From: Mameliella sp. CS4
Lineage (GTDB): Bacteria > Pseudomonadota > Alphaproteobacteria > Rhodobacterales > Rhodobacteraceae
Direction: 5' to 3'
NCBI RefSeq assembly: GCF_019392335.1
Contig: NZ_JAHXRQ010000021.1
Coordinates: forward strand, 18,570-82,569
DNA length: 64,000 nucleotides
Under the pieces are notes generated by a model. That model ran no database searches and was not told where the DNA came from. It saw only the letters and a program-made list of their open reading frames with translations. Position 1 is the first letter of the stretch, and every line of letters begins with the position of its first letter. Below are positions 1 to 9,032 of the stretch, piece after piece. Made by a program: the position numbers and the translations under genes.

Positions 1-132
1 CGCGCCGACCGCCTCGGCGCTGCGGCCCTGCATCAACGCCTCCCGTTCCGCCCCCGCCGATCCGTCGCGCAGCCAGCGCGCCCGGCCCTCCGGCCCCGCG
101 ACCGCATCCGTCAGAAGGTCGGGCATCGTCAT
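1..132 (-). CDS. partial CDS, unrecognised, last gene of peptide ABC operon
   Basis: An open frame starts with ATG at 132 and runs off the left edge of the window, so only the first 44 codons are visible. Its ATG overlaps the TGA of the upstream ATPase gene (ATGA), the same coupling seen through the rest of this operon, so it is probably co-translated. A second in-frame ATG lies at 126. The visible N-terminus begins MTMPDLLTDAVAGPEG and then is rich in Arg, Ala and Gly. There is no signal peptide and no motif I recognise. A peptidase or amidohydrolase acting on the imported compound would fit the position, but nothing in the sequence shows it. Confidence 0.45.
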   Translation of the reverse strand, partial: MTMPDLLTDAVAGPEGRARWLRDGSAGAEREALMQGRSAEAVGA

Positions 133-1133
133 GCCAGGACCTCCTGTTCCAGGATGCAGGCGGTGCGGCGGCCGTCCCGGCCCTCGCGCAGCTCCGGCAT
201 GCCGGTCTTGCAGGCGGCGGTGGCCAGCGGACAACGCGGGTGAAAGGCACAGCCGGGCGGCGGGTTCAACGGTGAGGGGATTTCGCCCTTGATCGGGGTA
301 AAGCTGTGTGCACGCCGGTCGAGACGCGGCGCCTCGGCCAGAAGCGCGCGGGTATAGGGATGGCGCGGATTCTCGAAAACCTCGTCGGCGGTTCCGGTTT
401 CCACCAGCCGGCCCAGGTACATGATCGCCACGCGGTCTGCGATATGTTCGACCGCGCCCAGATCATGACTGATAAAGAGATAGGCAAAGCCGAACTCCTG
501 CCGCAGGTCCTCGAAGAGGTTCAGAACCTGTGCCTGGATCGAGACATCCAACGCCGAGATCGCCTCGTCGCAGACGATCAGCCGGGGTTTCAGCGCCAGC
601 GCCCGCGCGATCCCCACCCGCTGCCGCTGGCCGCCGGAAAACTGGTGCGGGTAACGCGTCATCACATCGGTATTCAGCCCGACGCGGGTCAGCAGATTGG
701 CCACATAGTCGCGTCGTTCGGCGCGGCGGATCAAGCCGTGGATCACCGCTGCCTCTCCCACGATCTGTTCGACCCGCATGCGCGGGTTGAGCGATGCGAA
801 GGGATCCTGAAAGATCATCTGGACCTCGAGCGCCCAGGCGCGGCGCTGCTGTGCGGTCATCTGCTCCAGCGCGACGCCGCGCCAGGACAGTGCCCCCCCA
901 GAAGGGCTTTCGACCCCGACCACCATGCGCCCCAGCGTGGACTTGCCGCAACCGGATTCCCCGACGAGGCCCAGCACCTCGCCCTCGGCCACCTCAAGGC
1001 TGACTCCGTTGACCGCGCGCACGCGGGTCTCGTGGTAGCTGGCGCCGGCCAGGTTGGCGATGCGTTCGGCCAGGTCCGGCGAGGACACATAGGTCTGCGA
1101 GATGTCTTGCAACGACAGGAGCGCGGTCATCAT
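129..1133 (-). CDS. peptide-type ABC transporter ATP-binding protein (DppF/OppF-like)
   Basis: This 334-residue protein is the second ATPase of an oligopeptide/dipeptide-type importer and would sit on the cytoplasmic face with its partner at 1130-2104. Walker A (GESGCGKST) is at residues 58-66, the signature FSGGQRQR at about 165-172 and Walker B (LIVCDE) at 185-190. The C-terminal extension has the GCAFHPRCP type of cysteine motif found in the OppD/OppF subfamily. The start ATG overlaps the stop of the preceding ATPase by four bases; a second ATG follows directly, so the start may be one codon later. The true substrate could be a peptide, an opine, nickel or another small compound, because this subfamily is versatile. 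Confidence 0.9.
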   Translation of the reverse strand: MMTALLSLQDISQTYVSSPDLAERIANLAGASYHETRVRAVNGVSLEVAEGEVLGLVGESGCGKSTLGRMVVGVESPSGGALSWRGVALEQMTAQQRRAWALEVQMIFQDPFASLNPRMRVEQIVGEAAVIHGLIRRAERRDYVANLLTRVGLNTDVMTRYPHQFSGGQRQRVGIARALALKPRLIVCDEAISALDVSIQAQVLNLFEDLRQEFGFAYLFISHDLGAVEHIADRVAIMYLGRLVETGTADEVFENPRHPYTRALLAEAPRLDRRAHSFTPIKGEIPSPLNPPPGCAFHPRCPLATAACKTGMPELREGRDGRRTACILEQEVLA

Positions 1134-2104
1134 GCCTCCTCCAGCGGGTGGAAACAGCGCAGGCCGCGGCCCGAGGCCAGGTCCTGTCGATCGGGGCGGG
1201 CCTTGCGGCAGATCTCGCTGGCCTGCGGGCAGCGCGGGGCAAAGGCACAGCCTTCGGGCAGGTTCATCAGGCTGGGCGTCATGCCCTTGATCGGCACCAG
1301 CCGCTCTCCGCGCGGCACCGACGAGGGGATCGAGGAGATCAGCCCGCGGGTGTAGGGATGCATCGGGTGATCCAGAAGGTCGTCCACCGACCCGGTTTCG
1401 ACGATGCGGCCCGCGTACATGACCGCGACCCGATGGGCGAGGCCCGCGACCACGGTCAGGTCATGGGTGATCCAGATCAGCGCGGTGTTCCGCTCGGCCA
1501 TCAGCTTCTGCATTTCCGACAGGATCTGCGACTGGATGGTGACGTCCAGCGCCGTGGTCGGTTCGTCGGCGATGATCAGGTCCGGTTCCAGCATCAGCGC
1601 GATGGCGATCACCACGCGCTGGCGCATCCCGCCCGACATCTCGTGCGGGTAGGTCCGCAGCCGTTCCACCGGCGAGGGGATACCCACCAGCGCCAGCGCC
1701 TCGGCCGCCATGTCGCGCGCGCGGGATCTGGACACGTCGCGATGCGCACGGATGGTCTCGATCATCTGCGTGTCGATGCGCAGGACCGGGTTCAGGGTCA
1801 TCATCGGGTCCTGAAAGATCATCGCGATCCGGTCGCCGCGCAACCGCGCCATCGCCCGGTCGGATAGCTTGCGCAGGTCCTGCCCGTTCAGCAGGACCTC
1901 GCCACCGGCGATGCGGCCCGGCTTGTCGATCAGGCCAAGGATGGAAAACCCGGTGATCGTCTTGCCGGAGCCGCTTTCGCCGACAATCCCCAGCACCTCG
2001 CCCGGTCCCACCTCCAGAGAGACACCGTCGACGGCGGTGATCGTCCCGGCGCGGGTGTCGAACTGGGTGACAAGATTGCGGACGGAGAGAACAGGCGCGC
2101 TCAT
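1130..2104 (-). CDS. peptide-type ABC transporter ATP-binding protein (DppD/OppD-like)
   Basis: First ATPase of the peptide-type importer, 324 residues from the ATG at 2104. A longer open frame extends upstream, but that part is only the antisense shadow of the permease gene. The protein begins MSAPVLSVRNLVTQF, as OppD-family proteins do. Walker A (GESGSGKT) is at residues 42-49, followed by a Q-loop, the signature SGGMRQR, Walker B LIIADEP and the C-terminal cysteine-containing CAFAPRCP motif. The ATG overlaps the permease stop codon by four bases. It pairs with the product of 129-1133 to energise import. Confidence 0.92.
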   Translation of the reverse strand: MSAPVLSVRNLVTQFDTRAGTITAVDGVSLEVGPGEVLGIVGESGSGKTITGFSILGLIDKPGRIAGGEVLLNGQDLRKLSDRAMARLRGDRIAMIFQDPMMTLNPVLRIDTQMIETIRAHRDVSRSRARDMAAEALALVGIPSPVERLRTYPHEMSGGMRQRVVIAIALMLEPDLIIADEPTTALDVTIQSQILSEMQKLMAERNTALIWITHDLTVVAGLAHRVAVMYAGRIVETGSVDDLLDHPMHPYTRGLISSIPSSVPRGERLVPIKGMTPSLMNLPEGCAFAPRCPQASEICRKARPDRQDLASGRGLRCFHPLEEA

Positions 2105-2979
2105 CGTTGCATCCTCGGGTTCAGGATGTCGCGGACGTGGTCGCCGACGACATTGATGCAGACCAGCGTGACCAGCAGCGCCACCCCCGGATAGAAACTG
2201 ATCCAGTAACGCCCTGACAGCAGGTAGTCGAAACCGTTGGCGATCAGCAGGCCCAGCGACGGTTCGGTGATCGGTACGCCGACCCCGAGAAAGGACAGCG
2301 AGGCCTCGATGGCGATGGCATTGGCGATCTGCACCGTGGCGATAACCAGCACCGGCGGCATGACATTGGGCAGGACATGACCGAACAGGATGCGCCATTG
2401 CGGCAGGGCTGCGGCGCGGGCGGCGGTGACGTAATCCTTGCGGATCTCGACAAGGGCGGCGGCGCGGACCGTGCGCGCGAAATAGGCCCATTGCACCAGG
2501 ATCAACGCGATGATGACCTTGTCCACCCCCTTGCCTAGCGAGGCCAGCAGCAGGAGCGCCACGAGCAGCGCGGGAAAGCTGAGCTGGATGTCCACGATGC
2601 GCATGATCAGCGTCTCGACCCAGCCACCCCGCGCGGCGGCCAGAAGACCCAGAACCATGCCGACGGTCACCGCAGAACTGACGGCGACGAAGCTGACCAT
2701 CAGCGAAATCCGAAGCCCGTAGATCATGGCCGAGAGCATGTCGCGGCCCTGTTCGTCGCTGCCCAGCCAGTAGGTGAAGCCGCCGAACCCCTCGGTTCCC
2801 GGTGTCAGCGACCCGTCCATGATGTCGATCTGGGCCAGATCATAGGGGTTCTGCGGCGCGATGATCCCGGCAAAGAGCGCGGTCAGCGCGATGGCCAGCA
2901 GGCCCAGACCCGCGATCACAGCCAGAGGGCTGGCAAGGAAATCCACAACGAAGCGGCGCAGGGGCGTATCGGCGGTCAT
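2101..2979 (-). CDS. peptide-type ABC transporter permease (DppC/OppC-like)
   Basis: A 292-residue inner-membrane permease. It has an N-terminal membrane segment (roughly residues 15-37), then a periplasmic stretch with a GSDEQGRDMLS motif. This G-(T/S)-D-x-x-G-R-D box is typical of OppC/DppC subunits. Four to five further membrane segments follow, and the cytoplasmic EAA loop that docks the ATPase begins AARAAALPQWRILFGHVLPN. The start ATG at 2979 overlaps the stop of the partner permease (ATGA). The longer open frame running up to 4002 is a shadow. Confidence 0.92.
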   Translation of the reverse strand: MTADTPLRRFVVDFLASPLAVIAGLGLLAIALTALFAGIIAPQNPYDLAQIDIMDGSLTPGTEGFGGFTYWLGSDEQGRDMLSAMIYGLRISLMVSFVAVSSAVTVGMVLGLLAAARGGWVETLIMRIVDIQLSFPALLVALLLLASLGKGVDKVIIALILVQWAYFARTVRAAALVEIRKDYVTAARAAALPQWRILFGHVLPNVMPPVLVIATVQIANAIAIEASLSFLGVGVPITEPSLGLLIANGFDYLLSGRYWISFYPGVALLVTLVCINVVGDHVRDILNPRMQR

Positions 2980-3953
2980 GACCGGCCTCCTTTCACCCGA
3001 ACGCGCGGATCCAGCAGCGAATAACCGATGTCCACCACGAGGTTGATCATCACGAAGAGAAAGACGGTCAGCATCAGGTAGGCAACGACCACGGGCCGGT
3101 CCAGCAGACCGATGCTGTCGATCAGCAGCTTGCCGATGCCCGGCCAGGAAAAGACCGTTTCCGTTACCACGGCAAAGGCGATCACGTTGCCGGTTTCCAG
3201 GCCCAAAACAGTGACGACGGGGATCAGGATATTCTTGAGGACATGCACCCCAACCACCCGAAACGGCGACAGGCCGCGCGCGCGGGCGTATTTGACATAG
3301 TCCTGCAAGGCCACTTCGGCGGTCCCCGCGCGGGTCAGGCGGATCACCAGCGACATCTTGTAGATGGCCACGTTCAGCGCGGGCAGGATCAGGTGGCTCA
3401 GCCCGTCCCAGGTCAGGAAACTGACGGGAATGCCCAGCACGTCCACGGTATCCCCGCGCCCGCCTGCGGGCAGCCAGCCCAGGAAAACGGCAAAGAGCAT
3501 GATCAGCATCAGCCCTTGCCAGAAATTCGGTGTCGAGAACCCCACGACCGACCCGGCCATGATGACCTTGCTGTAGGGGGCCTCTGGTTTCAGTCCTGCG
3601 ATCATGCCCAGCGGGATACCCAGCACCACGGCGATCAGGATGCCCAGGAAAGCCAGCTCCAGCGTCGCGGGCAGCCGCGACAGGATCAACTCCAGTGCCG
3701 GGCGGTTGTGGACAAAGGAGGTGCCCAGGTCGCCCTGCGCCAGCCCTGCCAGGAAAAAGCCGAACTGCACATGCACCGGCTTGTCGAGCCCAAGACGGCG
3801 GATCGTTTCTTCCTGTTCGGCCAGATCGGCCTCGGGGTTGATCAGCAGATCGATCGGGTTGCCGACCGCGAAGAGGCCGAAAAAGACGATGGTCGCCATG
3901 ACGGCCATGACCAGAAAGGCCTGACCCAGGCGACGGATGAGATAGGCAAGCAT
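2976..3953 (-). CDS. peptide-type ABC transporter permease (DppB/OppB-like)
   Basis: A 325-residue inner-membrane permease beginning MLAYLIRRLGQAFLV, the usual N-terminus of OppB/DppB proteins. About six membrane segments can be read. The EAA loop (YVKYARARGLSPFRVVGVHV) is near residues 218-237 and would contact the ATPases. It is the first membrane-component gene after the binding-protein gene and is separated from it by a 12-bp-stem hairpin. With the 2101-2979 product it forms the translocation pore. Confidence 0.92.
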   Translation of the reverse strand: MLAYLIRRLGQAFLVMAVMATIVFFGLFAVGNPIDLLINPEADLAEQEETIRRLGLDKPVHVQFGFFLAGLAQGDLGTSFVHNRPALELILSRLPATLELAFLGILIAVVLGIPLGMIAGLKPEAPYSKVIMAGSVVGFSTPNFWQGLMLIMLFAVFLGWLPAGGRGDTVDVLGIPVSFLTWDGLSHLILPALNVAIYKMSLVIRLTRAGTAEVALQDYVKYARARGLSPFRVVGVHVLKNILIPVVTVLGLETGNVIAFAVVTETVFSWPGIGKLLIDSIGLLDRPVVVAYLMLTVFLFVMINLVVDIGYSLLDPRVRVKGGRS

Positions 3954-3976
3954 GCGGGTGGATTTCCGGACATCGG

Positions 3977-4005
3977 GGGGTGGCGCCGGTCCGCGGCGCC
4001 ACCCC
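3977..4005 (-). terminator. intercistronic hairpin after the binding-protein gene
   Basis: A perfect 12-bp inverted repeat (GGGGTGGCGCCG and its complement, loop of 5) lies between the binding-protein gene and the first permease gene. On the transcribed strand no U-tract follows, so it is more likely an RNA-stabilising or partially terminating hairpin than a full terminator. Hairpins in this position commonly let the binding protein be made in excess over membrane components. Confidence 0.7.
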
Positions 4006-4015
4006 GGTTTTCAGA

Positions 4016-5638
4016 TCACTCGGGGCGGACGGTGGTCAGGACCGTGTGCTGGTCCGCACGCGGATCCATCGTCAGCCCGGCGCGAAGTGCCCAGGGGGTC
4101 ACCTCGAAGTGCAGCGGCAGGATGGCGACGTCGTCGACCACGATCCGCGAGGCCTGGCGCAGCAGGGCGTCATGCTTGGCCGGTTCCACCGTCGACAGCG
4201 CCTCTTCGATGATCGCGTCCAGGTCGGGGTTCGAATAACGGCCCCGGTTGGTGCCGCCCAGGCCCTTGTCCTTGTCCTGCGAGGCGACCAGCGCGCGCAG
4301 CGGCGAAGCCATGCCCGCGCCCGAGGCGCCCCAGCCCGCCAGGTAAAGCGAGAACTCGTAATTGTTGCGGCGCGAGAAGAAGACAGACGCCGTCATGGCG
4401 TCGACCTCAGTCTGGATGCCCGCGCGGGTCAGCATCTGGGCCACGGCCTGAGCAATCTTGCTGTCGTTGATATAGCGGTCGTTCGGCGTGCCGATCACCA
4501 GCTTGAAACCGTCCGGATAGCCGGCATCAGCCAACAGACGCTTGGCCTCTTCCAGATCCGGCTCTTCCAGCGCGATGTCCGGATCCGTACCGCGCATGAA
4601 ATCGGGGACAAGCTGGCGTGCGGGCACGGCCAGACCACCCATGATACGGTCCACGATCAGCGGGCGGTTGATCGCCAGCGAGATCGCCTTGCGCACGCGC
4701 AGGTCCTTCATCGGGTTCTTGCCGTCAGCGCCCTCGATGCCCGGGCTGGGTTCGCCGACATGGTCGAAATGCAGGTAGATCACCCGGCTGGAGGGCCCCT
4801 GCACCACGTTCACCTTGGGATCGTTGCGCAGGCGTTCGAGATCCTGCACCGGCGGTTTTTCGATCACGTCCACGTCGCCCGCCAGCAGCGCGGCGACGCG
4901 CGCGCCCGCATTGGTGATCGGGCGGATGGTGATCTGTTCCCAGTAGGGCGCGTCTCCCCAGTAGTCATCGTTGCGCGCCACGACCACGCTTTCACCCGGC
5001 GTGAAGGACACGAACTTGTAGGGCCCTGTGCCAATGGTGGCGGTGCCGTCGTTGTAGGCGTTGGAATCAAGATAGCTGTCAATGCCCGGGCAACCGTCCT
5101 TGCTGTATTCGACCGGCCCATTATGCCCGTTGGCAGAGGCCGAAACGACGCCGAAACTGGCAAAATCGGTCAGCAGCAGCGGATAGGGAACGGCGGTCGT
5201 GACCTCGATGGTCATATCGTCCGGCGCGGTGATCGTCTCTGCCGACTTGATGAATCCCGACATCGACGAGGGCGAGTTCGGCACGTTGGGAATGCGGCAG
5301 GCGGTATAAAGGAAATCGCGGGCGGTGAAATCGCCGCCATCGTGGAACTTGACCCCTTCACGCAGGTTGAAGGTCCAGGTCAGCCCGTCGTCCGAGGTTT
5401 CCCAACTTTCGGCCAGTTTGGGCACGATGGCCAGGCTGGCATCCTCGCCCACCAGCGCCTCGAACATGTGCTTTCGCGTGGCGTTGTTGGGCCCGAGATT
5501 GTGATACAACGGATCGACGGAACTGGGTTCAGAGGCGAACCCGGCGGTCAGCACCTGTGCAAAGGCCGGTTGGGCCACCGTGCCCAGCGCCAGAACGCCA
5601 AAGGACAACGCAGTGGCTGTCAAAGTCGTTTTCGTCAT
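4016..5638 (-). CDS. peptide-type ABC transporter periplasmic binding protein (SBP family 5)
   Basis: A 540-residue secreted binding protein. I chose the ATG at 5638 because AAGGGGAG lies about 10 bases upstream and the signal peptide then starts cleanly (MTKTTLTATALSFGVLALG, cleavage after AFA near residue 28); an in-frame ATG at 5668 is less likely. The mature protein starts VLTAGFASEPSSVDPLYHN, and the ExxSxDP pattern plus length are typical of the DppA/OppA family 5. It delivers ligand to the permease pair encoded downstream. Several family members bind opines or glutathione rather than peptides, so the ligand is open. Confidence 0.9.
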   Translation of the reverse strand: MTKTTLTATALSFGVLALGTVAQPAFAQVLTAGFASEPSSVDPLYHNLGPNNATRKHMFEALVGEDASLAIVPKLAESWETSDDGLTWTFNLREGVKFHDGGDFTARDFLYTACRIPNVPNSPSSMSGFIKSAETITAPDDMTIEVTTAVPYPLLLTDFASFGVVSASANGHNGPVEYSKDGCPGIDSYLDSNAYNDGTATIGTGPYKFVSFTPGESVVVARNDDYWGDAPYWEQITIRPITNAGARVAALLAGDVDVIEKPPVQDLERLRNDPKVNVVQGPSSRVIYLHFDHVGEPSPGIEGADGKNPMKDLRVRKAISLAINRPLIVDRIMGGLAVPARQLVPDFMRGTDPDIALEEPDLEEAKRLLADAGYPDGFKLVIGTPNDRYINDSKIAQAVAQMLTRAGIQTEVDAMTASVFFSRRNNYEFSLYLAGWGASGAGMASPLRALVASQDKDKGLGGTNRGRYSNPDLDAIIEEALSTVEPAKHDALLRQASRIVVDDVAILPLHFEVTPWALRAGLTMDPRADQHTVLTTVRPE

Positions 5639-5698
5639 TGTCAGAGAACTCCCCTTGGAATGCGGCAAGGAGAGGGCATGCGCAACGACCGCGCAATC

Positions 5699-6661
5699 TT
5701 ATGAAGGTACGGAAAAAGGGTATTCCGGATCGGAATGGGTGGTGTCCGCCAGGATCTCCAGCGGCAGGCCCAGCGTCTGGAACTTGCCACGGACCTCGGA
5801 CAACAGGCAGTCGACAAAGGTCTGGGTGTCGGGACTGCGCTCTCGCCCGGCGTGCTCTACCAGGGCGACGGTATGGTGTACACGCGGCTCGAACGGGCGG
5901 ATCGCCAGTTCGGCGGTGGCCGCGTAGCCCGCCATCATCCCGTTGACGACGGCCACGCCCAGCCCCTCTGCCGCGCAACGGCAGGCGGTGGCGACGTTCG
6001 AGGTCTCGATCCGGATGTCCGGGGTCAGACCTTCGCGCGAAAAGGCGTCTTCGATCAACTGGCGGGTCGGCTGCCGCCGCAACAGAAAGATCATCTTTTC
6101 ACCCGCCATGTCCGCTGGCCGCACCAGCGGTTTTCCTGCCAGCGGGTGGTCGTGCCGCATCACTGCGCAACTGACCGTCCGAAAGAGAGGCGTCACCTGC
6201 AGTGTCGGATGCGACACCGGCAGGGCGACCACGGCAAATTCGGCCTCGCGTCGGACCATGACGTCGATGGCCGCCTCTGTCGTGCGCACGTCAAACCCGA
6301 ACCGCACCTCGGGCTTGCGCGCCGCGAAAGCGCGCAGAACAGAGGGCACCAGCCCGTAAGACAGCGAGGGCACGGTGACAAAGACAAGCTCTGGGCTGGG
6401 TGCGGCGGCACGGGTGGACATGACTTCCAGCCGCGAAACCGCCTCGAGGATACCGCGCGCCTGCGCCAGGACCGCGCTGGCTTGCCGGGTCGGCGTCAGC
6501 CGCCCGTTGGCCCGCGTGAAGAGGTCAAACCCAAGGCGGGATTCGAACCGGCCCAGGATACGGCTGACCGCGGACTGGGTGATACCCAGTTCCCGCGCCG
6601 CCGCCGAGACGGAGCCGGAGCGCATGATCGCGTCGAAGACTTCCAGGTGCCGAAGATCCAA
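5699..6661 (-). CDS. LysR-family transcriptional regulator
   Basis: A 320-residue regulator with an N-terminal winged helix-turn-helix (MDLRHLEVFDAIMRSGSVSA, then ELGITQSAVSR at about 24-34) and a C-terminal LysR substrate-binding domain. The start is a TTG at 6661: no in-frame ATG precedes it, and the predicted N-terminus matches the usual LysR beginning. It lies 60 bases upstream of the binding-protein gene on the same strand and so may be the first gene of, or the regulator for, the peptide-type importer. The regulated ligand is not evident. Confidence 0.88.
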   Translation of the reverse strand: MDLRHLEVFDAIMRSGSVSAAARELGITQSAVSRILGRFESRLGFDLFTRANGRLTPTRQASAVLAQARGILEAVSRLEVMSTRAAAPSPELVFVTVPSLSYGLVPSVLRAFAARKPEVRFGFDVRTTEAAIDVMVRREAEFAVVALPVSHPTLQVTPLFRTVSCAVMRHDHPLAGKPLVRPADMAGEKMIFLLRRQPTRQLIEDAFSREGLTPDIRIETSNVATACRCAAEGLGVAVVNGMMAGYAATAELAIRPFEPRVHHTVALVEHAGRERSPDTQTFVDCLLSEVRGKFQTLGLPLEILADTTHSDPEYPFSVPS

Positions 6662-6741
6662 CCGGGTCCATCCGTTTGAAAACCAACCGTTCCCGGCACT
6701 ATCGGCCGGAAACCTCCCCGGCGCAACGGAGGGCAGGCACC

Positions 6742-7791
6742 TCAGACGGCCTTGTCGTCGGCGTCAAAGAAATGCAGCCGTTCCGGCGGTGCGATCAAGC
6801 CGATCCGGTCGCCTTCCCTGGCGGAGGTGTCGCCATCGGTCCGCACCGTGACCTGGCCCAAAGGCCCGCAGTCCACGATCAGGAAGGTATCGGCCCCAAG
6901 GTATTCCAGAACGTCGACGGTGCCGTCCATCATACCCTCACCCTCGGCGCCAATCCGGATATGTTCGGGCCGGATGCCCACCTTGACCGCCGGGTGATCG
7001 CCTTCGTAGACCCCACCCCGCGCGCCCTCCAGCGTAAAGCGGCCGTTGCCGGTGATACAGTCAAGCACGTTCATCTTGGGTGAGCCGATGAATTGCGCGA
7101 CGAAGAGGTTGGCGGGCTTTTCGTACAGCTCTCGCGGGCTGCCGACCTGGGCGATCACGCCGAATTCCAGCACCACGATCCGGTCGGCCAGCGTCATCGC
7201 CTCGACCTGGTCATGGGTGACATAGATCATCGTGCGGGCCAGCGCCTTATGCAGCTTTGCGATTTCATAGCGCATCTCGACCCGCAGCGCGGCATCGAGG
7301 TTCGACAGGGGCTCATCGAACAGGAAGGCCGTCGGATCGCGCACGATCGAGCGCCCGATGGCCACCCGCTGCCGCTGGCCGCCCGACAGCGCCTTGGGGC
7401 GCCGGTCAAGGTAGGGTTCCAGTTTCAGCACCCGCGCGGCCTCATCCACCTTGGCCTTGATCTCGGATTTGGGCGCGCCGGCGGTCTTGAGCGAAAAGCC
7501 CATGTTCTCGCCCACCGACATGTGGGGGTAAAGCGCGTAGGACTGGAACACCATCGTCAGGCCGCGCTTGGACGGCGGATCGGCGGTCTTGTCCTGCCCG
7601 TCGATCAACAGCTTGCCCCGGCTGATTTCCTCAAGCCCGCCAATCATCCGCAAAAGCGTGGACTTGCCACAGCCCGAGGGGCCGACAAAGACCACGAACT
7701 CGCCATCCGCGATGGTCAGGTCGATGCCCTTGATCACCTGCAGGTCGCCGAACCACTTCTCGACCTTGTCCAGAGTTATCGCCCCCATCAC
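6742..7791 (-). CDS. sugar ABC transporter ATP-binding protein (MalK/UgpC/AglK type)
   Basis: A 349-residue ATPase of the carbohydrate-importer class. Walker A GPSGCGKST is at residues 37-45, followed by LSGGQRQR and Walker B AFLFDEP. The C-terminal regulatory TOBE region contains VGIRPEHI, a hallmark of MalK-type proteins. Its ATG overlaps the stop of the glycoside hydrolase gene (ATGA). It is the last gene of the five-gene sugar-uptake operon, the position AglK has in the rhizobial alpha-glucoside system. Confidence 0.92.
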   Translation of the reverse strand: MMGAITLDKVEKWFGDLQVIKGIDLTIADGEFVVFVGPSGCGKSTLLRMIGGLEEISRGKLLIDGQDKTADPPSKRGLTMVFQSYALYPHMSVGENMGFSLKTAGAPKSEIKAKVDEAARVLKLEPYLDRRPKALSGGQRQRVAIGRSIVRDPTAFLFDEPLSNLDAALRVEMRYEIAKLHKALARTMIYVTHDQVEAMTLADRIVVLEFGVIAQVGSPRELYEKPANLFVAQFIGSPKMNVLDCITGNGRFTLEGARGGVYEGDHPAVKVGIRPEHIRIGAEGEGMMDGTVDVLEYLGADTFLIVDCGPLGQVTVRTDGDTSAREGDRIGLIAPPERLHFFDADDKAV

Positions 7792-9032
7792 GTCCTCCTT
7801 GCGCTGTCCGACGCCCAGGCCAGCCAGATTGCCGCCGTCCAGGTAAAATTGCGCCCACCCGCCGCTGCGCCGTCGCGTGGGTCGAAATACTCGGCAAAAC
7901 CGTTTTCCGCGATCATGTCGCGCGTATTGAAACGCAGCGCCTCGGCCCGGTCTTCATGGCCCGCCTCATGCAGGCCGGTGGCGATCAGCATGTTCATCAT
8001 CGCCCAGACCGGCCCGCGCCAGTAGCGTTTCGGTTCATAGGACGGATGCGCCGGATCGGTGGAGGGGACGTAGTAACGGGTTGTCCCGGCAATCCGGTCG
8101 AAATGCCCCTGCATCCGGTCGCCGCCCACCCCGGCGTACCACGCCAGGAAAGAGGCGTTCGACACAACGCCCGTATGCTGCCCCGACCGGATGTCGAGAC
8201 AATCATAGCTGCCAAGCTCGGCATTCCAGAGCCGCTCGCTGCCGCCCTCCATCTCACCGATCCAGCCGTCCAGCTCATCCGTGGGCAAGCCCATCCGCTC
8301 TGCCAGCACCCGCAGGTCACGGGTGGACCTGAGCAGGGTAAAGGTCATCGTCGGATCGGCGACGCGAAAGGGCGTGATCTCGCGCAGATGCGCCTCGTCC
8401 CAACCACATTCCGCCCCCAGTTTCACCAGGTAGAGATAGCGGTCATAGTCCCAGCGGCGCGGGCGTTCTTCTTCGACCACATGGGTCGTGTCGCGGCGAT
8501 AATACTGCTCGATCCCTTCGGGTTCGATGGCGGCAAAGGGGCCGTCCCAGTCGGGGCAGTTGTCGCGGCCCGTCTCCCAAGGGTGGGTAACGACGATGGC
8601 CCCGCCCTCGTTGCGCCAGGTCATGAACCAGCGGTGCCAGTCGATCAGCCCGGGCACCAGCGCCCGCGCCCGATCCTCGAACGCGTTGTCCATGTCCAGC
8701 AGCCAGCGGGCAAAGGTCGCCGCGATGGGCGGCTGCGAGATGCCCGAGGACGGGATAGGCCCCACACCGCGCCAGATGTCAGGACCGGGGAAATAGCTGG
8801 GGTCGACCTTGTGAAACAGGATATGCGGGACCATGCCATTGGACCACTGCCCGCTCATCAGCGTCTCGATCTCTGTCCAGGCGCGATCCATGTCGTGTTC
8901 GGCAAAACCGATGGCGGCAAAGACGCTGTCCCAGTTCCACTGGTAGGGATACAGCCCTGCGGTGGGCACGGTATAGCCGCCCCGGTCATTGCCTTTGAGG
9001 ATGGCACGGGCCTCTTCGTCTCGTGTCGTCAT
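7788..9032 (-). CDS. MGH1-like (GH63-type) glycoside hydrolase
   Basis: A 414-residue cytoplasmic (alpha/alpha)6-type glycosidase with no signal peptide. Conserved blocks include YPYQWNWDSVFAAIGFAEHD near the N-terminus, where the Asp after WNW is the likely general acid, and YWRGPVWAMMNML near residue 335. These are shared by GH63/MGH1 enzymes that hydrolyse mannosyl- or glucosylglycerate and related osmolytes. It overlaps both neighbouring transporter genes by four bases, so it presumably cleaves the imported sugar. In the rhizobial agl operon this slot holds the GH13 alpha-glucosidase AglA, so the substrate here is probably different. Confidence 0.85.
   Translation of the reverse strand: MTTRDEEARAILKGNDRGGYTVPTAGLYPYQWNWDSVFAAIGFAEHDMDRAWTEIETLMSGQWSNGMVPHILFHKVDPSYFPGPDIWRGVGPIPSSGISQPPIAATFARWLLDMDNAFEDRARALVPGLIDWHRWFMTWRNEGGAIVVTHPWETGRDNCPDWDGPFAAIEPEGIEQYYRRDTTHVVEEERPRRWDYDRYLYLVKLGAECGWDEAHLREITPFRVADPTMTFTLLRSTRDLRVLAERMGLPTDELDGWIGEMEGGSERLWNAELGSYDCLDIRSGQHTGVVSNASFLAWYAGVGGDRMQGHFDRIAGTTRYYVPSTDPAHPSYEPKRYWRGPVWAMMNMLIATGLHEAGHEDRAEALRFNTRDMIAENGFAEYFDPRDGAAAGGRNFTWTAAIWLAWASDSARRT

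Noticed and set aside
306..5704. Long plus-strand open frames opposite the peptide ABC operon
   Set aside because: They are antisense shadows of high-GC genes, with Arg/Pro/His/Gln-rich translations and no family motifs.
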